From Marinibaculum pumilum (GTDB lineage: Bacteria; Pseudomonadota; Alphaproteobacteria; Ferrovibrionales; Ferrovibrionaceae): DNA of 64,000 bases. Below, piece after piece: positions 40,007 through 49,942 of this stretch; the first letter of the stretch is position 1; every line of letters starts with the position of its first letter. The stretch is from assembly GCF_042646425.1 (NCBI RefSeq), contig NZ_JBHRTR010000029.1:62001-126000 (forward strand), written 5' to 3'. The position numbers and the translations under genes were made by a program. The notes under the pieces were generated by a model, which saw only the letters and a program-made list of their open reading frames with translations, did not search any database and had not been told where the DNA came from.

Positions 40007-40981
40007 CTACCGCCCTCCTGCCGGCCGGCCCGGCGCAGGGTCGGCGCTGCGCAGCAGTTCCCGTGCCGTCAGGCCGAACTTGCGCCGGAACATGGCGCTG
40101 AAATGGGCGGAACTGTTGAAGCCATGGGCGAAGGCGATCGAGGTGATCGACCGGCCGTCGCGCTTGGCGATCTCGTCATGGCAGCGCTGCAGCCGCCGGT
40201 GCCAGATCCATTCCGATGCCGACATCTCGCACTGCTCGAACAGCATGTGCAGGGTGCGCAGGGACATGCTGTTCGCCTGGGCGATCCCCTCCAGGGTCAT
40301 GTCCGGGTCGTCGAGATGCGCCTCGATCCACTGCTGCACGCCGCGCAGGCGCAGGTTGCGCGTGACACCTTCCGTGACCGGCACCTCGCCGTCCGCCGCC
40401 TGCAGGGTCAGGGCCAGGATGTCCAGGAGCTGGTCGCCCAGCCCGTCGCGCGCATCCGGCCCCAGGACATCGCCCTCTCCCGCCAGCATCGCGCAGAACT
40501 CCACCGCGATCCGGCCCATGCCATGGGTGGTGTTGATCGTTGCCGCCAGCGGTACCCGGTCCCTGGGAAAGCGCGCCGCGAAGTCGTCCCGCGGCACCTC
40601 AAGATAGTAGGCCCGTACATCGCCGCGGCACTGCAGCTCGTACTGTTCGGTTGCGCAGAAGATGGCGCCGCGGGCCGGGTTCGACATGAACTCCCCGCCC
40701 TTCTGCAGCACGTTCAGGCTGCCGTGGTGCAGGAACTGCAGGTAGTAGCAGTCCTTGTCGAGCTGCGAGATGTGGCGCCGGTTGCGCCGGATGCGCTGCT
40801 CGGACAGGAAGATGTCCGTCAGCGCAACCTTCCCGAAGCGGGTCTCGCGGATGAAGCCCTTGTACTGGTCCGGGCGCGTCGCGGCGACATCGACATTGAC
40901 GTAGACGTCGCAGATGGCCTCCCGCCAGGCCTTGTACCGTGCGCCGGGATCGAGGGCGCCCGTATCGAAAACCAGCTCCAT
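40007..40981 (-). CDS. AraC-family regulator (AraC-binding-like N-terminal domain)
   Basis: 324 residues from ATG 40981, which follows GGGGGAGGTAGAC. Residues about 1-200 resemble the AraC-binding-like domain of FeaR/NitR-type activators (YKAWREAICDVYVNVDV, RNRRHISQLDKDCYYLQF). Residues about 215-315 are the AraC HTH pair, with MTLEGIAQANSMSLRTLHMLFEQCEMSASEWIW and ITSIAFAHGFNSSAHFSAMFRRKFGLTA. It is divergent from the ABC-importer operon across 271 bases and is the obvious candidate activator of that operon (inference from position). Confidence 0.9.
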   Translation of the reverse strand: MELVFDTGALDPGARYKAWREAICDVYVNVDVAATRPDQYKGFIRETRFGKVALTDIFLSEQRIRRNRRHISQLDKDCYYLQFLHHGSLNVLQKGGEFMSNPARGAIFCATEQYELQCRGDVRAYYLEVPRDDFAARFPRDRVPLAATINTTHGMGRIAVEFCAMLAGEGDVLGPDARDGLGDQLLDILALTLQAADGEVPVTEGVTRNLRLRGVQQWIEAHLDDPDMTLEGIAQANSMSLRTLHMLFEQCEMSASEWIWHRRLQRCHDEIAKRDGRSITSIAFAHGFNSSAHFSAMFRRKFGLTARELLRSADPAPGRPAGGR

Positions 40982-41252
40982 GTCTACCTCCCCCGGCGCC
41001 GGCAGACGGGGCTGTGTCGCCTGTGTCCAGGTGACCCCCCGTTTCTCGCCCGACGGCTCCCGCCAAGGCGCCACCCCTAGCAAAGCCCGCATGACGGGAT
41101 TCTTCAACCTCGCCCCGCAGCGCTGCGCGCTCAGACAAGGAATCTGCACCGCCGCGAAAGTATCGACAGCGGCCCCCTCCTAGCCTCCCCGCAACAAAGA
41201 GGTGGTCGTCGACCGCCGGGAACGACATGCGGGGAAGGGCGCGGGAAGGACC

Positions 41253-42227
41253 ATGGCCATCATCGGGCGGATGACCCAGGAGCGCATCGTCCTGGCGCTC
41301 GCGGTGCTGCTTTGCATCCTGTTCGCGATCGCGCTGCCGGGCTTCCTGACCGCCGACAACCTCCTCAACCTGCTGCGCAGCGTCTCGATTCTCGGCATCC
41401 TCGGCGTGGCGATGGGGCTGGTGGTGATCGGGCGGGGCATCGACCTGTCGCTCGTCGCCTTGATGGCGGTCTCCGTCGCCTGGGTGCTGCAGCTGGCCGG
41501 CGACGGCATGCCACTCCTGCTCGCCGTCGCGATCGGGCTGGGCTTCAGCCTGGCGGGCGGCATGATCACCGGCCTGCTGGTCGCCTTCGTCGAGATCCCG
41601 GCGATCTTCGCGACCCTCGCCATGGGCACCCTGGCCTATGGCTTCGGCCGCTACTTCCTGCTCGACCTCGACGTGGTCTACCTGCCGGAGCGGATCGACG
41701 ACATGGTCTGGCTGGGCCAGGGCAGCCTGGCCGGCATCCCGGTGCCGATCCTGCTGTTCGCGGGCGTTGCTTTCGCCGGCTACCTGTTCCTGCGCTTTTC
41801 CCGCACCGGCCGCTACCTGCGCGCGGTCGGCGACAACCTGGCGGCCGCGCGCATCGCCGGCGTGCCGGCGCGCCCGACCATCGTGGCCCAGTACATGCTG
41901 TCCGCGCTGATCGGCTTCGTGGCCGGCATCGTCACCGCGGCGTCCGTCGCCAGCATGAACACCCGGATCGCCAACTCCACCTACGTCTACGACATCATCC
42001 TTGTCGTCGTCCTGGGCGGCATCGGACTTTCAGGCGGCCGGGGCAGCATCCGCAACGTCATCGTCGGCACGCTCCTGATCGGGATCCTGCTGAACGGCAT
42101 GACGATCATGAACATCCAGTACACCGCCCAGAACATCATCAAGAGCGTGATCCTGCTCAGCGCGATCGTGATCGACACGATCCTCAACCCCCGCGACGAA
42201 CAGACCGCGCAACAGGGGGATATCTGA
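41253..42227 (+). CDS. sugar-type ABC transporter permease (cassette A)
   Basis: 324-residue permease of the RbsC/BPD_transp_2 family with eight to ten hydrophobic helices. Family motifs are VIGRGIDLSLVALMAVS near residue 65, AVGDNLAAARIAGVPAR near 193 and VVVLGGIGLSGGRGSIRNVIVGTLLIGILLNGM near 255. Start ATG 41253 follows GGGAAGGA. It is the first gene of the operon. As each cassette also has a permease-propeller fusion, this bare permease probably forms the transmembrane heterodimer with the fused one (inference). Confidence 0.92.
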   Translation: MAIIGRMTQERIVLALAVLLCILFAIALPGFLTADNLLNLLRSVSILGILGVAMGLVVIGRGIDLSLVALMAVSVAWVLQLAGDGMPLLLAVAIGLGFSLAGGMITGLLVAFVEIPAIFATLAMGTLAYGFGRYFLLDLDVVYLPERIDDMVWLGQGSLAGIPVPILLFAGVAFAGYLFLRFSRTGRYLRAVGDNLAAARIAGVPARPTIVAQYMLSALIGFVAGIVTAASVASMNTRIANSTYVYDIILVVVLGGIGLSGGRGSIRNVIVGTLLIGILLNGMTIMNIQYTAQNIIKSVILLSAIVIDTILNPRDEQTAQQGDI

Positions 42228-42250
42228 TGGCAGCCAACGGGAGGACTATC

Positions 42251-43267
42251 ATGGCACGCCTGAACGGAACGGCCCTTGCCGCGACACTGGCCCTTGCCGC
42301 TTCTGCCTGGGGCTTCGGCGCAAGCCAGGCTCCGGCACAGGCGCAGGGCATCGACGACCCCGCCCGCGCGCCCATCTACGAGGCGCTGCAAGGCAAGAAG
42401 GTCGCCTTCGTGCCGGTCGCCATGGGCTTCGACCTCACCGAAGGCTGGGCTGCCGGGATCAAGGAGATCCTGGAACCGTACGGCATCACCGTCGAGATCC
42501 GCGATCCGAACTGGAGCACCGATGCCGGCGCGCAGGCCATCACCTCGCTGATCTCGGAAAAGCCGGACGCGATCGTCGTCCACAATCCGGATGTCCAGTC
42601 CTATGCCCGTCTGCTGAAAAAGGCGGAGGATGCCGGCATCTATGTCGTCCAGGTCAACATGCGCTCCAGCTATTCCACCGACGCCTTCGTCGGCGCCGAC
42701 TATGTCGGCATGGGCGAGAAGATGGCGAACAAGCTGATCGAGAAATGCGGCCCCGAAAACGGCGGCAACGGCAAGGTGGCGATCGTCCAGGGCGTGCTGA
42801 CCGCGGCGGCCAGCGCCTATCAGATGAAGGGCATCGACAATGTCTTCGCCGAGCATCCGGAGATGAAGGTGGTCTCCAACCAGGCCGCCGACTGGGACGG
42901 CACCAAGGCGAAGAACATCACCGCCACCGTGCTGCAGCAGCATCCCGACCTCTGCGGCATCGTCGGCTTCTGGGACGTGATGGACCTGGGCACCGGCGCC
43001 GCCATCCGGGAGGCGGGCAAGGACGTCTACCTGATCACCTCCGGCGGCGGCAACCAGTCGGCGTGCGACGGGCTTGAGAAGGGCACCTATTCCGAGGTCG
43101 TCAGCTACGACGTGCCCGGTCAGGCGCGCGACATCTCGATGATGATCATGCAGCTGCTTCAGAACGGGCCTGAGGCGGGCGCTATGAAGACGACCCTGTT
43201 CTCGCCTCTGACCTTCCTCACCAAGGACACGATGACCCCCGGCTCCTGCTGGACACTGGAGCAGTAG
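42251..43267 (+). CDS. sugar-type ABC substrate-binding protein (cassette A)
   Basis: 338-residue periplasmic binding protein of the Peripla_BP_4 (ribose/xylose-like) type. A signal peptide covers residues 1-32 or so (MARLNGTALAATLALAASAWGFGASQAPAQAQG). The mature protein has KKVAFVPVAMGFDLTEGWAAGIKE, SLISEKPDAIVVHNPDVQSYARL and PDLCGIVGFWDVMDLGTG. I chose ATG 42251 (GGGAGGACTATC before it) rather than the ATG at 42227. It ends GSCWTLEQ; the cassette B protein ends GKCWTL. A perfect 15-bp hairpin follows. Confidence 0.92.
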   Translation: MARLNGTALAATLALAASAWGFGASQAPAQAQGIDDPARAPIYEALQGKKVAFVPVAMGFDLTEGWAAGIKEILEPYGITVEIRDPNWSTDAGAQAITSLISEKPDAIVVHNPDVQSYARLLKKAEDAGIYVVQVNMRSSYSTDAFVGADYVGMGEKMANKLIEKCGPENGGNGKVAIVQGVLTAAASAYQMKGIDNVFAEHPEMKVVSNQAADWDGTKAKNITATVLQQHPDLCGIVGFWDVMDLGTGAAIREAGKDVYLITSGGGNQSACDGLEKGTYSEVVSYDVPGQARDISMMIMQLLQNGPEAGAMKTTLFSPLTFLTKDTMTPGSCWTLEQ

Positions 43268-43281
43268 GGGCGACGCACCCC

Positions 43282-43323
43282 GGCCGCACCGGCCGCGGGA
43301 TTCCGCCTGCGGCCGGTGCGGCC
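43282..43323 (+). promoter_or_regulatory. 15-bp perfect hairpin after binding-protein gene A
   Basis: GGCCGCACCGGCCGC and its exact reverse complement flank a 12-base loop, starting 14 bases after the binding-protein stop. It has no T-run. Such intercistronic stem-loops in binding-protein operons often protect the upstream mRNA and lower downstream expression, as with malE-malF in E. coli. A hairpin occurs at the same place in cassette B. Confidence 0.75.
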
Positions 43324-43354
43324 CCCGTCGTCCTTTCCCGGAGAGTCCTCCCCG

Positions 43355-45469
43355 ATGAACGTGTCAGAGACCGTCACCCGCTGGCGCTACCGGATCGTGC
43401 CGGACCAGGTGCTGGGCGAACTGCTTGCCAAGCGCTGGATCGACAATGCCATTCCGGTCCTGATCCTGCTGCTTGTGATCGCCACCTTCGGCGCGGCGAT
43501 CCCGGACTTCTTCGGCGGCGCGAGCCTGGGCAATCTCTCCCGGCAATGGGGCGAGTTCGGACTGCTGGTCCTGGCGCTGATGGTCGTGATGGTGGGCGGC
43601 GGCATCGACCTCAGCGTCGGCTCGACCTTCGCCCTGGGCAATATCGTCGCCCTGGCGCTGCTGAACGTGGCCGGCCTGCCCCTGCCGGTGGTGGTGGTCG
43701 GCACCCTGCTCTGCGGCGCGGCAGTCGGCCTCGTGAACGGGCTGCTGATCGGCTATCTGCGGCTGCGCGCCTTCCTCACGACCCTGGTCACCCTGATCAT
43801 CGTGCGCGCCATCGTCGACCTGCTGCTGCTGACCTACTCGGTGCAGATCGCCGCCGTCTTTCCGGATTCCGACACCTGGTTCTATCTGGGCGAAGGCACG
43901 GTGCTGGGCATCCCGTTCAGCGTGATCGTCGCCGGCACGATCGCCCTGCTGCTTCACCTCATGCTCAGCCGCACCCGGATCGGCTGGCATGTCATGGCCA
44001 CCGGAGGGTCGCGCCGCTCGGCCTACAATGTCGGCATCCCGGTCCGCCGCACCGTCTGCCTGACCTACGTCGTGTCCGGCATCTTCAGCGCCCTGGCGGG
44101 CCTGCTCTATGCCTCGCGCCTGGGCGGGGCCGGCGCCGATACCGGCATCGGGCTGGAGATCGCCGCGCTCACCGCCGCCGTGCTCGGCGGCAACAGCCTG
44201 GGCGGCGGCCGCGGCTCGGCGGCGAAGGCGGTGATCGGCTCGGTGATCGTCATGCTGATGGTCAACTCCCTGGTCCGCCTGGGCGTCACCAGCGGCGCCA
44301 ATTCGCTGCTGCTGGGCACCGTCCTGCTGCTGGCCGTGGCGATCGACGTCCGCTGGCTGAAGAACCGGCACAAGCTGCTGACCGAGGTCTATGTCTCCCC
44401 CACCTATGCGGCCCTGCCGCCGGCACCGGGGACGGACCCCGGTTCGCCCTACGCCCTCAACGACCGCCTCCGGCCGGTGGAGGCGATCGGCCTGGACCGG
44501 ATCGACGGGCCGGAGGACGTGATCCTCGACGAAGACGACAATCTCTATGCCGGCAACCGCACCGGCGACATCGTCCGCTTCCTGGCGCCCGACTATACCC
44601 GGCAGGAGGTCTTTGCCCATGTCGGCGGGCGGCCGCTCGGCATGGCCTTCGCAGCCGACGGCGCGCTGATCTGCTGCATCGGCGGCATGGGCCTCTATGC
44701 CGTGCATCCCGACCGGAAGATCGAGAAGCTGACCGACGAGACCGACCGCTCGCTGTTCTCGGTGATCGACGATTCCCGCCTGCGGCTCGCCGACGACCTG
44801 GATATCGCGCCCGACGGCCGGATCTTCTTCAGCGAGGCGACGATCCGCTACGAGATGCACGAATGGCCGGTCGACAGCCTGGAGTCCCGCGGCAACGGCC
44901 GGATCATCTGCTTCGATCCGGCCACCCGGACGACCCGCACGGTGCTGAAGAACCTGGTCTTCCCCAATGGCATCTGCATGACCCATGACGGGGTGTCGTT
45001 CCTGTTCGCGGAAACCTGGGCCGGACGGATCAGCCGGTACTGGTTCGACGGTCCGAAGAAGGGCCGGACCGAAGCGGTGATTCCCGACCTGCCGGGCTAT
45101 CCCGACAACATCAACCGCGCCTCCGACGGCAGCTACTGGCTGGCGCTGGTGGGCATGCGCACGCCGTCCATGGACCTCGCGCTTCGCATGCCCGGCTTCC
45201 GCCGGCGCATGGCCCGCCGCATCGCGCCGGACGAATGGCTCTATCCAAACATCAACAGCGGCTGCGTCATCCGCTTCGACGAGAACGGCAGGGTCCTGGA
45301 GGTGCTGTGGGACCTGGGCGGCGAGAGCCATCCGATGATCACCTCGATGCGGGAGCATAAGGGCCATCTCTATATCGGCGGCATCCTGAACAACCGGATC
45401 GGCCGGCTGAAGATCGAAGGCGCGGATCCGGACTGGACCGGGCCGCAATCCTACTGGAGCGCCGCATGA
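43355..45469 (+). CDS. ABC permease fused to strictosidine-synthase-like/SMP-30 beta-propeller (cassette A)
   Basis: 704-residue two-domain protein. Residues about 25-335 are an RbsC-type permease (VMVGGGIDLSVGSTFALGN at 79-97; GGNSLGGGRGSAAKAVIGSV at 278-296). After the linker WLKNRHKLLTEVYVSPTY, residues about 378-704 form a six-bladed propeller of the APMAP/strictosidine-synthase-like type. Probable metal ligands are E387 (GPED), N538 (FPNG) and D584/N585 (GYPDNINRASDG). Relatives are Ca-dependent lactonases or arylesterases. RbsC permeases end in the cytoplasm, so the enzyme domain would sit at the channel exit (inference). It overlaps the next gene by four bases. Confidence 0.88.
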   Translation: MNVSETVTRWRYRIVPDQVLGELLAKRWIDNAIPVLILLLVIATFGAAIPDFFGGASLGNLSRQWGEFGLLVLALMVVMVGGGIDLSVGSTFALGNIVALALLNVAGLPLPVVVVGTLLCGAAVGLVNGLLIGYLRLRAFLTTLVTLIIVRAIVDLLLLTYSVQIAAVFPDSDTWFYLGEGTVLGIPFSVIVAGTIALLLHLMLSRTRIGWHVMATGGSRRSAYNVGIPVRRTVCLTYVVSGIFSALAGLLYASRLGGAGADTGIGLEIAALTAAVLGGNSLGGGRGSAAKAVIGSVIVMLMVNSLVRLGVTSGANSLLLGTVLLLAVAIDVRWLKNRHKLLTEVYVSPTYAALPPAPGTDPGSPYALNDRLRPVEAIGLDRIDGPEDVILDEDDNLYAGNRTGDIVRFLAPDYTRQEVFAHVGGRPLGMAFAADGALICCIGGMGLYAVHPDRKIEKLTDETDRSLFSVIDDSRLRLADDLDIAPDGRIFFSEATIRYEMHEWPVDSLESRGNGRIICFDPATRTTRTVLKNLVFPNGICMTHDGVSFLFAETWAGRISRYWFDGPKKGRTEAVIPDLPGYPDNINRASDGSYWLALVGMRTPSMDLALRMPGFRRRMARRIAPDEWLYPNINSGCVIRFDENGRVLEVLWDLGGESHPMITSMREHKGHLYIGGILNNRIGRLKIEGADPDWTGPQSYWSAA

Positions 45470-46551
45470 TCGGCCCGCTCATCCGACGTTGGGACAGCCT
45501 GCTGGGCCGCGGCGAGGCGGCGGTCACCGTGCCGCCGCTGGACGGGGCGCTGCGCCCGAACCGGGCGCTGGACGAGGCCGGCGCACGGCTGCCGCTGGCC
45601 GATGTCGACGACCTGGCGGTGGCGGATGGCCGGCTCCACGCCTCGGCGGGGGCCGCGCTGCACGCGCTCGGCCCGGGCGGCGCCTGGACGCTGTGCGAGA
45701 CCTTCGGCGCCGCGATCACCGCGCTCGCCGCCCTCGACGATGGCGGCCTGGCCATCGCGCTGGCCGGCGGCGAGGTACTGATCGACCGGCCGGGCCGCGA
45801 TCGCCGGCAGGTCCGGTTCGGTCGCGGCGCCGGCGAAGTCACCGCCATGACCGCGACGGGCACGAGCCTCTATGTCGCGATCGGCTCCACCCGTCACGGC
45901 CGCGACGGTTGGCAGCGCGATCTGCTGGCGCTGGGGCGCAGCGGCGAGATCCACCGCATCGACCTCGCCAGCGGCGAAGCGGCCCTGCTGGCCGACGGGC
46001 TCGCCTATCCGGCGGGGCTGGCGGCCTCCGGCACGGACCTCGTCTTCGCGGAGGCCTGGCGCCATCGCCTGGTCCGGATCGATCCCGCGGCACCGGCATG
46101 CCGGACCGTCCTCTACCACGACCTGCCGGGCTATCCGGGGCGGATCGCGGCGGCCGGCGACGGCTACTGGCTGTCGGTCTTCGCGCCGCGCAGCCAGCTC
46201 GTCGAATTCGTCCTGCGCGAGCCCGCCTACCGCAGCCGCATGGTCGCGGAGGTGCCGGAACCCTATTGGGTGGTGCCGAAGCTGCGTTCCGGACGCAGCT
46301 TCTACGAGCCGCTGCAGGGCGGCGGCGTCAAGCATCTGGGCATCCTGAAGCCCTGGGCGCCGACCATGTCCTACGGCCTCTGCGTCCGGCTGGACACGGC
46401 CTTCCAGCCGCGCGCCAGCCTGCACAGCCGCGCCGACGGCGGCAGCCACGGCGTGACAGCGACCTCGGTCCATGACGGGGCGCTCTTCGTGGCGGCGCAG
46501 GGCGACGGCGTGGTGCTGCGCCTTGCCGGCGACACAAGGGCAGCCGCCTGA
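45466..46551 (+). CDS. propeller-like SMP-30 homologue lacking metal-ligand motifs (cassette A)
   Basis: 361 residues, no signal peptide. The repeat rhythm and the segments ADGLAYPAGLAASGTDLVFAEAWRHRLVRID and YHDLPGYPGRIAAAGDGYWLSVF align with the propeller of the fusion protein. The ligand motifs have changed: GPED to VDDL, FPNG to YPAG, and PDN to PGR. It therefore looks catalytically degenerate. The C-terminal part has GILKPWAPTMSYGLCVRLD, shared with the cassette B counterpart (EVKPWAPSFSYGLVIELD). Start and stop overlap both neighbours (4 and 1 bases), so it is tightly coupled with the fusion permease and the ATPase. A partner subunit or ligand sensor is possible. Confidence 0.8.
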   Translation: MIGPLIRRWDSLLGRGEAAVTVPPLDGALRPNRALDEAGARLPLADVDDLAVADGRLHASAGAALHALGPGGAWTLCETFGAAITALAALDDGGLAIALAGGEVLIDRPGRDRRQVRFGRGAGEVTAMTATGTSLYVAIGSTRHGRDGWQRDLLALGRSGEIHRIDLASGEAALLADGLAYPAGLAASGTDLVFAEAWRHRLVRIDPAAPACRTVLYHDLPGYPGRIAAAGDGYWLSVFAPRSQLVEFVLREPAYRSRMVAEVPEPYWVVPKLRSGRSFYEPLQGGGVKHLGILKPWAPTMSYGLCVRLDTAFQPRASLHSRADGGSHGVTATSVHDGALFVAAQGDGVVLRLAGDTRAAA

Positions 46552-48047
46552 TGGAACCGATCCTCGAACTCCGCAACGGCACCAAGGAATATCGCGGCGT
46601 CGCCGCCGTCCGCGACGTCAGCTTCAGCCTGCGCAAGGGCGAGGTGCATGCCCTGCTGGGCGAGAACGGCGCGGGCAAGTCGACCCTGACCAAGATGCTG
46701 GCCGGGGTGGTCGCCCCGACCCGCGGCGAGATCCGCATCCAGGGGCAGCCTGTCGAACTGGCGACCCCGGCCGAGGCCCTCGGCAAGGGCATCGCCATGG
46801 TTTACCAGGAGACCAGCCTGGTCCCCTCGCTGACGGTGGCGCAGAACCTCTATCTCGCCGACCGCGCCTTCTTCCACCGCCTGCGCGGGATCTACATCGC
46901 CGGGCAGCAGTTCCTGCAGTCGCTGAATTTCGATGTCGACCCGACCGCCCTGGTCTCCAGCCTCGGCGCCGGCCAGAAGCAGATGGTCGAGATCGCGCGG
47001 GCGGTCCATCACAATGCCAGTGTCATCATCTTCGACGAGCCGACCGCGACCCTGACCCCGGAGGAGAAGCACCAGTTCTTCTCCCTGGTCGACCGGCTGA
47101 AGGCGCGCGGCGTTTCGATCATCTTCATCTCCCACGCGCTGGAGGAGGCGCTGCGGATCGCCGACCGCATCACCGTGCTGCGCGATGGCGAGCATGTGGT
47201 GACCGACGACGCTTCCGCCTTCGACCGCGAGAGCATCGTGCGCGCGATGGTGGGCCGCTCCCTCAGCGGCCAGCTCTACGGCGCCCGCGGCGACCGGACG
47301 GTCCGCGAGCCGGGCGAGAAGGTGCTGAGCGTCCAGAACCTCTCCATGGGCAAGGCAGTGAAGAACACCTCCTTCTCGGTCTTCGCCGGCCAGATCACCG
47401 GGGTCTTCGGCCTGATCGGCTCCGGCCGGACCGAGGCGGCGAAGGTGGTGGCCGGCGTGATGAAGCGCGACACCTTCCACGGCGGCCAGGTCCGGCTCGC
47501 CGGGCGGCCGGTCCGCTACCGGGTGCCGCGGGCGGCGGTGCGCGACGGCATCGTCTACGTCACCGAGGACCGCAAGCTCGAAGGCTTCTTCGAGACGATG
47601 TCGATCGGCGAGAACATCTACCTCTCCGCCATCGCCGGCGGACAGGCGCGGTCGCGCATCGTCAGCCTGACCGAAATGAAGCAGATCGCCGACCACTGGA
47701 TCGGCGCGCTCAATGTCCGCGCGATCAACGGCGATGCGCGGGTGATCGAGCTGTCGGGCGGCAACCAGCAGAAGGTGGTGGTCGCCAAGGCCCTGGTGCA
47801 GCGGCCGCGGCTGGTGATCTTCGACGAACCGACCCGCGGCGTCGATGTCGGCGCGATCGCGGAGATCCACCAGCTGATCAACCGCCTGGCCGATGACGGC
47901 ATCGCCGTGATGGTGATCTCGTCCTACCTGCCGGAGGTGCTGCAGATCTCCGATCGCATCCTGGTCTGCCGCCAGGGCCGGATCGTCGAGGAATTCGACG
48001 GCGCCGGCGCCAGCGAGGACACCATCATGTACGCGGCGGTGCATTGA
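46551..48047 (+). CDS. sugar-type ABC transporter ATPase, two nucleotide-binding domains (cassette A)
   Basis: 498 residues of the RbsA/MglA type. NBD1 has Walker A GENGAGKST (about 38-46), signature SLGAGQKQMVEIARA and Walker B VIIFDEPTATLT. NBD2 has the degenerate Walker A GLIGSGRTEAAK usual for the family, signature LSGGNQQKVVVAKAL and LVIFDEPTRGVDVGAIAEI. YVTEDRKLEGFFETMSIGENI is also diagnostic. The length is identical to the cassette B ATPase. Its TGA overlaps the ATG of the ligase gene by one base. Confidence 0.94.
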   Translation: MEPILELRNGTKEYRGVAAVRDVSFSLRKGEVHALLGENGAGKSTLTKMLAGVVAPTRGEIRIQGQPVELATPAEALGKGIAMVYQETSLVPSLTVAQNLYLADRAFFHRLRGIYIAGQQFLQSLNFDVDPTALVSSLGAGQKQMVEIARAVHHNASVIIFDEPTATLTPEEKHQFFSLVDRLKARGVSIIFISHALEEALRIADRITVLRDGEHVVTDDASAFDRESIVRAMVGRSLSGQLYGARGDRTVREPGEKVLSVQNLSMGKAVKNTSFSVFAGQITGVFGLIGSGRTEAAKVVAGVMKRDTFHGGQVRLAGRPVRYRVPRAAVRDGIVYVTEDRKLEGFFETMSIGENIYLSAIAGGQARSRIVSLTEMKQIADHWIGALNVRAINGDARVIELSGGNQQKVVVAKALVQRPRLVIFDEPTRGVDVGAIAEIHQLINRLADDGIAVMVISSYLPEVLQISDRILVCRQGRIVEEFDGAGASEDTIMYAAVH

Positions 48048-49942
48048 TGGACGGGCCGCTGAAGACCACGGCGCCTGTCCGCCCGGTGCGCACGATCGCC
48101 GATATCGAGGCGATCGAGGTCCGGCCCTATAACGAGCTGGTGACCGCCCACAGCCTGTACGACCTGCTGCTGGCGACGGCGGCGCAATGCGGCGCAGCAC
48201 CCGCGCTGACCGTCCTGCGCTCGGAAGACCCGGCGGATGTCGGCACGGCCCTCAGCCATCGCACCCTGCTGGCGGAGGTGACCCGCGGCGCCAACATGTT
48301 CAACGCCGTCTTCGACGAACTGGGGGTGGCGCAGGGCCGGCGGGTGGCGGCCTTCCTCTGCCCCACCGTGCCGGAACTGCCAACCCTGCTGCTGGGCGCC
48401 CAGGTGGCCGGCATCGCCAGCACCCTGAACCACCTTCTGAACCGGGACGCGGTGTTCGACCTGCTGAACGCACAGGCGGCGGTGCTGCTGGTGATCCCCG
48501 CGCCGGCGCTCGACAGGGAATGCTGGGAGAAGGCGCAAGGGGCCCTCGACCGGGTGCCGACCCTGCGCCGGGTGATCGTGATCGGCGAGGCGCCGCCGGC
48601 TCCGGGCTTTGCGGCGCTGGCAAGCTGCATGGCCGGGCGTGAAGCGGACACGCTGGAGTTCGACCTCGACGCGGGCCGCGACACCGTCTGCGCGATGTTC
48701 CACACCGGCGGCACCACCGGCCGCCCGAAAGTCGTGCGCCTGACCCACGGCAACCAGATCCATGCCGCCTTCGGCTTCGGCCAGGTGTTCGGCTACGGCA
48801 CCGGCGACACGGTCGTCAACGGCTTTCCCTTCTTCCATGTCGGCGGAACGATGACGGTCGGCCTGTCGGTCCTCGCCGCTGGCGGGCACGTCCTGGTGCC
48901 CTCGCCCCATGCGCTGCGCCGGCCGGCGGTGATCGACCGCTACTGGGAGATCGTCCGCCATCACGGCGCGACGGTGGTCAGCGGGGTCCCAACCTCGATT
49001 GCCGCCATCACCGGCTCCTGGCCCGACAGCGACCCGCCCACCGGTGTGCGCATGGCCGTCACCGGCGGCGCGCTCCTGCCCAGGGCCGTCGGCGAACGCT
49101 TCGAGGCGGTCACCGGCATCCGCCTGTTCGAGACCTACGGCATGACCGAAACGGCCGCGGCCATCGCCTTCAATCCCGGCCGGGGCGAACCGCTGGCGGG
49201 CAGCGTCGGCTTCCGCGCGCCCTATTCCGAGACCCGCATCCTGTGCCTGGACAGCGAGGCGCAGGAGACGTGCGGGGCGGAGGAAAGCGGCCTCGTGCAG
49301 GTGCGCGGGCCACAGGTCTTTCCCGGCTATCTGGATCCCGCGCACGACGCCGGAACGCTTGGCCCCGATGGCTGGCTCTCGACAGGCGATCTCGGCTACC
49401 TGACCGCGGAGCAGCGGCTCGTCCTGACCGGCCGGGCGAAGGACCTGATCCTGCGCGGCGGGCACAATATCGACCCGGCGGCGATCGAGGAGGTCGCCGA
49501 CCGCTTCGACGGAATCAAGGCCAGCGCCGCGGTCGGCATGCCGGACCAGCATGCCGGCGAGGTGCCGGCGCTGTTCGTCGTCCCGGCCGATGGGGTGCAG
49601 GTCGACCTCGACGCGCTGCGCCGGCACCTGGAGGCGCAGATCCATGAGCGCCCGGCCCTGCCGAAAAGCATCCTGGTCATCGACGCCCTTCCGGTCACCG
49701 CGGTCGGCAAGGTCTTCAAGCCCGCCCTGCGCGAACGCGCGATCGCGGAGAAGGTCCGGCTGGAGGGAAGCCGCCTCTGCGGGCCGCAGGCGCGGGTCGC
49801 GGTGCAATTCGCCCAGGACGATCGCAAGCGGGTGCTGGTCGCGGTGACCGTCGGGGGCGCCGACGGGCCGGCGCGGGCCGCGCTGGCGGAAGCGCTGGCG
49901 CCGCTGCCCCAGATCTACACGGTCGCGGCGGAGGAGGCCTGA
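48047..49942 (+). CDS. AMP-dependent acyl-CoA synthetase/ligase
   Basis: 631-residue adenylate-forming enzyme that would activate a carboxylic acid to its CoA thioester. The P-loop is MFHTGGTTGRPKVVRLTHGN (about residue 220), followed by FETYGMTETAAAIAFNPG, the ATP-binding WLSTGDLGYLTAEQRLVLTGRAKDLILRGGHNIDP and the C-terminal lysine region ALPVTAVGKVFKPALRE. It joins the two ABC cassettes: ATG overlaps the ATPase A stop by one base, and its TGA directly abuts the ATG of permease B. If the fused propellers open a lactone, this enzyme could activate the resulting hydroxy acid (inference). Confidence 0.9.
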   Translation: MDGPLKTTAPVRPVRTIADIEAIEVRPYNELVTAHSLYDLLLATAAQCGAAPALTVLRSEDPADVGTALSHRTLLAEVTRGANMFNAVFDELGVAQGRRVAAFLCPTVPELPTLLLGAQVAGIASTLNHLLNRDAVFDLLNAQAAVLLVIPAPALDRECWEKAQGALDRVPTLRRVIVIGEAPPAPGFAALASCMAGREADTLEFDLDAGRDTVCAMFHTGGTTGRPKVVRLTHGNQIHAAFGFGQVFGYGTGDTVVNGFPFFHVGGTMTVGLSVLAAGGHVLVPSPHALRRPAVIDRYWEIVRHHGATVVSGVPTSIAAITGSWPDSDPPTGVRMAVTGGALLPRAVGERFEAVTGIRLFETYGMTETAAAIAFNPGRGEPLAGSVGFRAPYSETRILCLDSEAQETCGAEESGLVQVRGPQVFPGYLDPAHDAGTLGPDGWLSTGDLGYLTAEQRLVLTGRAKDLILRGGHNIDPAAIEEVADRFDGIKASAAVGMPDQHAGEVPALFVVPADGVQVDLDALRRHLEAQIHERPALPKSILVIDALPVTAVGKVFKPALRERAIAEKVRLEGSRLCGPQARVAVQFAQDDRKRVLVAVTVGGADGPARAALAEALAPLPQIYTVAAEEA